Positions 57,683-64,000 of a DNA stretch of 64,000 bases are shown in pieces. The stretch covers positions 7,133,156 through 7,197,155 of the forward strand of contig OY848918.1 of assembly GCA_963693285.1 (NCBI GenBank), given 5' to 3'. The notes under the pieces were generated by a model. It was not told the origin of the DNA. It saw nothing but the letters and a program-made list of their open reading frames with translations, and ran no database searches. The stretch is from Xestospongia muta. Lineage: Eukaryota > Porifera > Demospongiae > Haplosclerida > Petrosiidae. Numbering within the stretch: the stretch's first letter is position 1; each line of letters starts with the position of its first letter. A program made the position numbers and the translations under genes.

Positions 57683-60536
57683 ATGAAAGTCCAGTCACTG
57701 ATTTTTGTTGTGCTAGTGCTCAGCACACTATTCCTACTAAGTGAAACTGTTGACAGTAAGCCATTTTTAATCCTAACTGATTCATATGTATCTAGATTTA
57801 TAATTGTCATAGATGTCTAGTTATTTAATATGTTATATTAAATAGCAGGTTTGTAGCTATATAAATAAATATGTTATGGAAGGCACTAAATTAAAGTGCT
57901 GAACCTCGCTGCAGTTTCTAAGTTATTTATAAATGCTATGCCAGCTTAGGCCCAGCTATGATATTGCTAGATAGTATTGCGAGAAAATTTATTAACATTC
58001 TAGAATCGAAGGTGTGTCACATTTATCAATATTTCATATACAAAATTTATTGTAACTTGAAGATGAAACATTCTTTGGAAACGTCCCGTAGTACAAATAT
58101 AAATCAATATATTATCTATTAGTAGCAGTTTTTTCAGTGCTTTGAGACGTTTTCTGAATGCGTTACTTCGCTCCAAGTCCATGTACAATCTTGAAAACAC
58201 TTTTCAGAACTTTTATGACGATTTCTTCAACCAACGGCCTTTTGTCTTGCTGATGCGTATTCCTCTAAAATTGTCTACAACATACTAAAAAATCTCCACA
58301 TTAATTTTTTTACTTTTCAAGAAACGGCACCTTGACCTCTGCAGCCTGAAATTCTTTTGCGAGTTTTAAGCTTTCGTTTTCCTTGACGATGTTCTTGATA
58401 CTACTGTTGTAAAGTTCACACGTTTTTCTATTCATTAAACGTTGGTAGCTGGTAACACTTCGCTTGCCAAGTTATAGCAGTTCAAAAACAATCCCCGGTA
58501 TATTGTATTAATAAACAGGTCTTGGTTGAAAAATGATATAATGATATTTAAGTGTATTCATATATCCAAACTTAGCTTATTTATTGAATTTTTCAGTTCC
58601 TCCTAGAGCCTTCTCCTTTGTATCTAATGGTACTACATACTCTGGTAATCGTACCATTGTATCTCCTGGGACTAATGTTACTTTAATCTTAACGTTCCAG
58701 TCTGATTATCTCCCTACTGTCAAATGGATGTTCACTAACCTCAATAATGTGACAATGGAATTAGATTTAGAGAATAATGATCAAATTAACACATCTAATC
58801 TTATTTTAATAAATATGACTAATAATACATATCAGGTAATGGACTAATGGATGAATGGATAGATGGAAGGAAGAATGTAAAATGGCTTATTGCTGGAATT
58901 CATGGATGGATAGATGAATTAATTAACAAAATGGTGTTTGGATGGACAGATACCCAAACTAATAATGAATTGTGATTATAGAGACTTGAAGGCTATAATA
59001 CTTATCAATTCTATATGTATTACTATAACATTATTTGTAGTATTATAGAGTACTATAGACATTTATTGTATGATCTGTATTGAATGTTTACTTTATTTAG
59101 ACTACATTAACAATAAATAATGTTACACTGGATAAAACTGGATTCTATTTTGTATTGGTTAATGATACAGGAGAGACACCAAGTCCTATGTGGTTTGTGT
59201 CTCAAACCAGTAAGTTACTAATCAACATTGTGTCACTGGGCAATATTGTATTAGGCATTAATATAGAATTATTTTAAAAATACACACTTGCAATTTATGT
59301 TATTACACTTCTATTATCTTTCTTTTTACTTCTTTCTTTCTCAGTTCCTGTGGAGGTCATTTCATTCACAATTGTTCCTTATGCTGGTTGTCTTTTAGAA
59401 GGGTTTGTTTATCAATTAACTTGTCATATACGAGGACTCCCTGATCCTATCATTACCTTCCAACATGATTACATTCCAGTGACTTGTATTAACTGTTCTA
59501 GTACTGATAGTATTAAAGCTATTACTACCAGTATATTAGAAGTCAATGCATCATCACCTAATGTGGGTGGTACCTATAACTGTAGAGCTAATAATGATCC
59601 TAATATCTTTAGAAACTTGCCTCTAGTGTTTTGCAGTAAGTGAATATATTTCTAATATCTATTTTACATTACAAGATAGAATTATGGGTCATAGTATTAT
59701 GTGTTATATTTATGTGTCCTTTTAGCCATTCCTATTATAACCATTTCAAACTCAGCAGTGACAGCAAGAGAGGGTTCTAATGTAATTCAATTGATTTGTA
59801 ATGTTCAAACGGTTCCCTCACCTCCAGCTGTATTTCACTGGTACAAAGATGAACTGCTGTTGTCTGACAATAATAAATATGATATCAAATTTTATAATGG
59901 AGAACTAAAATTAATCATTATCAATATTGAGCAGTCAGATGAAGGAGTGTACATGTGCTTTGTAAACAACACCTTTATACCAGCAACTGCAAATGCATTG
60001 ATTACGCTTAATATCATACGTAAGTCAATATTTGTCTAAAGTAATAATTGATTAGTCTATTACAATTTCATTTACAACGTAATAACAAACAGACTCAATT
60101 AATTGTTATGTTTGATAAGTATACAATTAACTACTAGTTTTGTATGTGCTAGTTACATTATGTAATGAATAATATATCAAATATAGTTGAATATAACCTA
60201 GTGCACATGACCTTATAAATTATTTTATTAGGTGTATTACCAACTGATAGTTCCACAACACAAAGTTCTCACTCTACAACAATCCTTATCATATCAGTGA
60301 TTATTACATTTGTATTCACTGTTATTATAACTAGTATCTTTACTATTGTCATTACTATTATAATAACATATTGTAGAATTAAGAAATATAACAAATCAGA
60401 TGAAAACACAGATGACTATTATACAGACATACAGTCTCCAAGACAAAGTATTCCAATTTATGATGATGTGGTGGTACAAACAGACCCTATAACAATAAGG
60501 AATCCTTCTTACCAGCCGTCAATGCATAAAACTTAA
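57683..60536 (+). CDS. Series 3 gene F: short Ig receptor, 436 aa, without PDZ ligand
   Basis: Exons 57683-57755, 58597-58835, 59101-59209, 59345-59635, 59726-60019 and 60232-60536 join in one open frame. The signal peptide (MKVQSLIFVVLVLSTLFLLS) is spliced in phase 1 directly to the D-type Ig-like domain, followed by two Ig domains, a stalk, the membrane helix and a tail. The first four Ig domains of gene D are replaced by 600 bp of unrelated sequence. The tail has IPIYDDV and NPSYQPSMHKT. Where D and E continue with GAAGTT (TEV), F has TAAATT, so the C-terminal PDZ-type motif is lost. Exon 3 has an in-frame 6-nt deletion. Confidence 0.75.
57890..58495. other. Foreign insertion in gene F in place of Ig exons 2-5
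   Basis: This stretch is GC-richer than its surroundings and has no counterpart in genes D or E. On the minus strand short readable frames exist (for example SNAFRKRLKALKKLL at about 58170-58125) but are broken. I do not recognise the source; a decayed transposable element is likely. Confidence 0.4.
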
Positions 60537-61751
60537 ATTTTAAGTTGTTATAATAAAATTACTGTCTCTTTGTATTTGTATTAAAAATAGTTGAATGTAC
60601 ATCGCGTGTAATTTTAGTTGATTACAAATGATTTGGTTTTTGTTTTCTTTTTTACATATGAGTATATGTTAATATTGATGTATCCTTACATTATAAAGTG
60701 AAACTATGCAATGATTGGTTGTAATGATCCAACATTAATATTGCTTGTGTTAACAACAATAATGAATATTCATTGTTACAAAAAGTTATTATAAGAAAGT
60801 CAAGAGAGTTGTTATATTATTGTAGTGTCGTTTTAATGTTGTATTTTAAGTCAAACTATTATATTCACGAAGTACTCATTGGTAATCAAATGGTGATGAT
60901 TATTTGATTATTATTGTTAATACATTAGAAGGATATACAAAGTATGAACGTAAGTCTGACTGAACCTGTCTTACTAAACCTATTTGCATTAAAATACATT
61001 ATAAGTTTTAATGTGGTAGATAGAACGTACTGTATTATATAAAGTACATGACAATTGTTTGAAGAATTTGATATTATTATTGACTATTTAATGAGAGAAG
61101 AATCAGAATATCTTGGGTCTTATTTATTAGGTATAATGCAGTAGAGTAAATTTGGAAGGCTCTGAAAGATTACATAGAGGAAACTAGTGGGAAAAACATG
61201 TAAATAACAACAGTAACAATTATAATAACATTAACAATAATATAATAACCTAATAATTAATAAAGATCCGCAACAACAAAAAACTGTTTACATAACAACC
61301 AAATATAGAACATTAATAATAGAAGGTATTGCTGTAAAACATTTAGTGAAGACTTTGAAAGTATGATAACAGCATTGGACCATTGAAGTTACGTAGTAGT
61401 CAAAATGTCAAAGAAGTAAAAAAATAGAATTACTAAAAACTAGTAATAATAAATGCTAATAAACTGATCATGAGTTGTTGTAAGAACACTACAAACTCTT
61501 CAATCTTTCTAAAAGAAGTTGTATGTTTAAAATAATTGACAAGATCTTCTGATAGACACTCTGAAGTTATTATTCATTACTGATTACGGATACGTTGGTC
61601 AGCAATGATGACTTAAATACTAATTTAAATTTATAGGTGCAGGTATAAAAACTAATTAATGCTATGTATTATAACTCATTTTGAATCATTTTTTTTTCTA
61701 GAGAAAAGACAAAACACTACATTCCAGATAATAAAATAATTTATAACTCAC
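60537..61751. other. Gene-free region between gene F and the minus-strand FN3 receptor
   Basis: The first 360 bp duplicate the 3' flank of gene D. At 61575-61608 a scrap of a series 2 tail end is readable (DYGYVGQQ then stop). The cytoplasmic exon that should follow the donor at 61751 on the minus strand was not found. Confidence 0.4.
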
Positions 61752-63294
61752 CATTCTTTTCTTTAAAAGGAATAGAACTAATGCAACAATTGCAATAAGA
61801 ATTAAAAATAAGAGAATAGCTCCTATAACAATTCCAATAACAAAAGCTCCAACAACAATACCAACAATTGCACCAACTTCAAGACCTTTTGAGATGCATA
61901 TATATATACAATATATAATGAGTAAAATTTTCTCTTGTTTAAATTACCTTGTCCACATTCTGGGGTAGCTGAGGTAGTTGGCATTATGGAGGTTAATAGT
62001 GAAACACTTAGAGCAATGGAAGTAGTTCCAGACAGTGAAGTAGATGAAAATATGGGTTTTGTTACAACTGTATAACGTTAGAAATTGTTCTAAACTTCAT
62101 GTATATACTATTATTTATATGTTTACCTATATTTGTCACAGTAGCTGGTCCAAATCCCAAAGTATTATTAGCTTCTAGTTGTATAAAATAAGTAAAGTTC
62201 ACACTAGCTCCAGAGATAGTGAGAGTAGTAGTAGGAGTTGGTACAATGACAGTTATATTAATGTCATTGTTTGTGACATTATGAACTACTCTGTAATATT
62301 TCACATCAGGACGAGAACATGATGATGACGTAGGTTGCTAAGTAATATATTACACAAATACACAATTACATATATAATAATATACAATACTTACTATCCA
62401 CTGTACTGATATATTAGCTGTAACAACAACTTGCGTTAGATCATTAAGAAAGACACTAGCTGTTGCTGTTAGACCTGGAACTTGTTCAGGTGCTATAAAA
62501 GCAATCAGTCATTAATGTTAACTAACATTATTAATGTAATTTAACTTACTATCTAAACTAAAACAACCACTGTTACTCTGAGGTCCACTCCTGTCAATTA
62601 CATCTACTACTGCTACAGTATAATTATATTGTACTCCTTCTAGTCTGTTATAGACAATAACAGAAGTAGACATTGTTGTAAACAACTCCTGTTGGTTGGT
62701 ACTCTGGTTAGTGACAGTAACACTATAGTAATCAAGACATTGTTCTGAAGATGGTGACCAGGAGATATTAACTGATGTAGAACTAATAGCAGTATAAGAC
62801 AGTGTACTAGGACTGGTAGTGGGAGGACCTGTTGAGAAAGATACGTTTGATTAGAACACTAGTTCTCTCTTACCTTCTAACTCAATAGTACATTGTTTAC
62901 TGTTGCCATTAGACAGATCTCGACATGTTATAGTGACACTGTTGTTAAACTCAACATCAGCAGTGAAGTTAAGACTGAAGGATGTACTACCAGTTTTATT
63001 GGCAGTAAAAGAAGTACTAATTTGTTTAGTTAATCCTATAGGATCACTTGCACCATATGTTGTCTGACCACTAACACTACCACTGATGTTCCATTGCATT
63101 CTCTCACTGGTTATATCACATTCATATTTTACTTGTACTTCAGGACAAGTTGTTGGACATGGAAAACTCACCACTTGAGAGTGAACTGATACAAAGAAGA
63201 TAGTATGGACGTAATAGAGATAACATTAATATATTCTACCTTGAACAAAGTAGATAATTGAGCTTAAGACAATAAATACAAATAAAGCAGCCAT
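61752..63294 (-). CDS. FN3-domain single-pass receptor, minus strand (cytoplasmic exon not found)
   Basis: Exons 63294-63240, 63185-62874, 62828-62550, 62492-62395, 62337-62127, 62067-61948 and 61885-61752 keep one frame. They encode a signal peptide (MAALFVFIVLSSIIYF), a Cys-rich domain (PCPTTCPEVQVKYEC...ITCRDLSNG), an FN3 domain (GPPTTSPSTL, NISWSPSSEQCLDYYSV), a second FN3 split by a phase-0 intron (EQVPGLT...SVQW | QPTSSSCSRPDV...YFIQLEANNTLGFGPA), a Thr/Ser stalk and a transmembrane helix of about 40 hydrophobic residues ending LFLLKKRM. It then meets a GTGAGT donor, and the cytoplasmic exon is unidentified. This intact ectodomain is the template for the decayed series 2 units at 13.8, 26.3, 27.8, 31.6 and 51.4 kb, but its membrane exon is unrelated to theirs. 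Confidence 0.75.
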
Positions 63295-63759
63295 TACAAT
63301 AACAACAATGGTGACGCACTAAATGAGCCACACCCTGACACCACAAATAAATTTGATTAATTATGAATTTTTTGTAAAATGATACGTGTCTCTTATTTTT
63401 TTAAATTAGCCATCAATAAAATAATTTGGTATATATAATTACTCTTCGTACGTGCAGTAATCTCTGTCTCTTATAATATTATAAATCTAATAACCTCATT
63501 AGAATTAAACTAGTCAAAATAACATTATAAGAATTCATAATACTATTAAAAAAAAGACTAAACTATAATGACTTAAGTATTTTTAAAAATTACCAACAAA
63601 TGCAGTCAATGACAGTCTCTAGTTATATATAATTACAGTCTTATAACTAGAGGAACAGCTCACCTGTGCTATATGCCATCACCTCTATACCAACTCAAAC
63701 CTTACAATGTCTCTATTCCTCTATCAATAATGTCTGGAGAATACCACTGGATCATCAAG

Positions 63760-63993
63760 GAGATAGAACAATGTTGTACTTGCTCTTACTACTACCACTA
63801 CTATCACTGGAGCTACACTGGGTTCTACATACAGTATAGAAATACAAGCTAGTAATATACTGGGATATGGACCAACTGCAATGACTGAGATAGTTAAGCC
63901 AGTAGTTAGCATTGAAGAAGGAAAATCTACTTGTCTTGTACCTGTATATGTTCTGTCGTTAATTGTTGCAACTAGTTCTACCATACAATTCAG
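63760..63993 (+). pseudogene. Partial FN3 exon on plus strand at window end
   Basis: NNVVLALTTTTTITGATLGS, then TYSIEIQASNILGYGPTAMT, is the second half of an FN3 domain like exon 5 of the minus-strand gene (IQLEANNTLGFGPA). It ends at a GTAAGA donor (63994). A TAG immediately upstream (63765-63767) in the same frame suggests the exon is damaged, but its 5' part is not clear. The gene continues beyond the window. Confidence 0.4.
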
Positions 63994-64000
63994 GTAAGAT

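Noticed and set aside
10983..60536. Classical ITAM signature in receptor tails
   Set aside because: No pair of YxxL/I motifs with 6-12 residue spacing exists in any tail; only single YxxM, YxxV, NPxY and ITIM-like motifs can be supported.
61570..61608. Extra cytoplasmic exon for the minus-strand FN3 receptor
   Set aside because: The readable tail scrap is on the plus strand and only about ten codons long, so it cannot belong to that gene.
63724..63984. 86-codon minus-strand ORF at the window end
   Set aside because: It is the shadow of a plus-strand FN3 exon with recognisable YSIEIQASNILGYGP.

Overview
The window is intron-rich, AT-rich animal DNA. Its coding exons are short and symmetrical, mostly with phase-1 introns, and many introns are only 40-60 nt. 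The content (immunoglobulin, fibronectin type III and EGF-like receptor exons, cystinosin exons, SWIM and MULE relics, hAT and DDE relics) fits a non-bilaterian metazoan. A demosponge such as Amphimedon is my best guess; this is an inference from style, not from a database match. No bacterial operon, rRNA, tRNA or CRISPR array was recognised.

The main content is a cluster of single-pass cell-surface receptor genes in several paralogous series. Series 1 (1-2661 and 8974-11236) has Ig-domain ectodomains joined to a transmembrane/tail exon. Series 2 (about 12.5-15 kb, 26-33 kb, relics at 51.4 and 53.1 kb) is a repeated unit of FN3 exons ending in a recognisably homologous transmembrane/tail exon. 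Series 3 (37.7-60.5 kb) is three or more Ig receptors with a different transmembrane/tail exon: gene D 37660-42086, gene E 42594-50453 (17 symmetrical exons, open frame of about 1351 codons, six Ig + EGF + Ig + three more Ig), gene F 57683-60536, plus pseudogenes at 33568-37078 and 56303-57344. At the right edge an FN3 receptor runs on the minus strand (63294-61752) and an FN3 fragment on the plus strand runs out of the window.

The tails carry short tyrosine motifs: YEEV, YEEM, NPxY, ITIM-like LxYxx[VL], and a C-terminal TEV that looks like a PDZ ligand. Individual copies have lost, gained or changed these motifs. Together with tail-less copies, chimeric copies and many pseudogenes, this looks like a birth-and-death locus of paired or decoy-type recognition receptors. 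The closest conceptual parallels are invertebrate allorecognition and innate-immune receptor clusters; function is not shown by sequence.

Interleaved with the receptors are: (a) three copies (2724-5511, 33794-36087, 53568-56066) of a 2.3-2.8 kb segment holding the 3' exons of a cystinosin gene, a small 83-aa coiled protein gene and a GC-rich structured element; the copies are circular permutations of each other; (b) a duplicated 15.6-24.9 kb block with MULE-like transposase relics, a 118-codon ORF whose DNA is identical over about 440 bp in both copies, a PA-clan trypsin-like protease gene, and 5' pieces of a SWIM zinc-finger gene; (c) mobile elements: a hAT-type remnant with TIRs (7001-8798), a 184-bp MITE with 8-bp target duplication (25820-26003), and a DDE-transposase remnant (52308-52992). 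Gene-free stretches mostly contain decayed copies of the receptor flanks and microsatellites.
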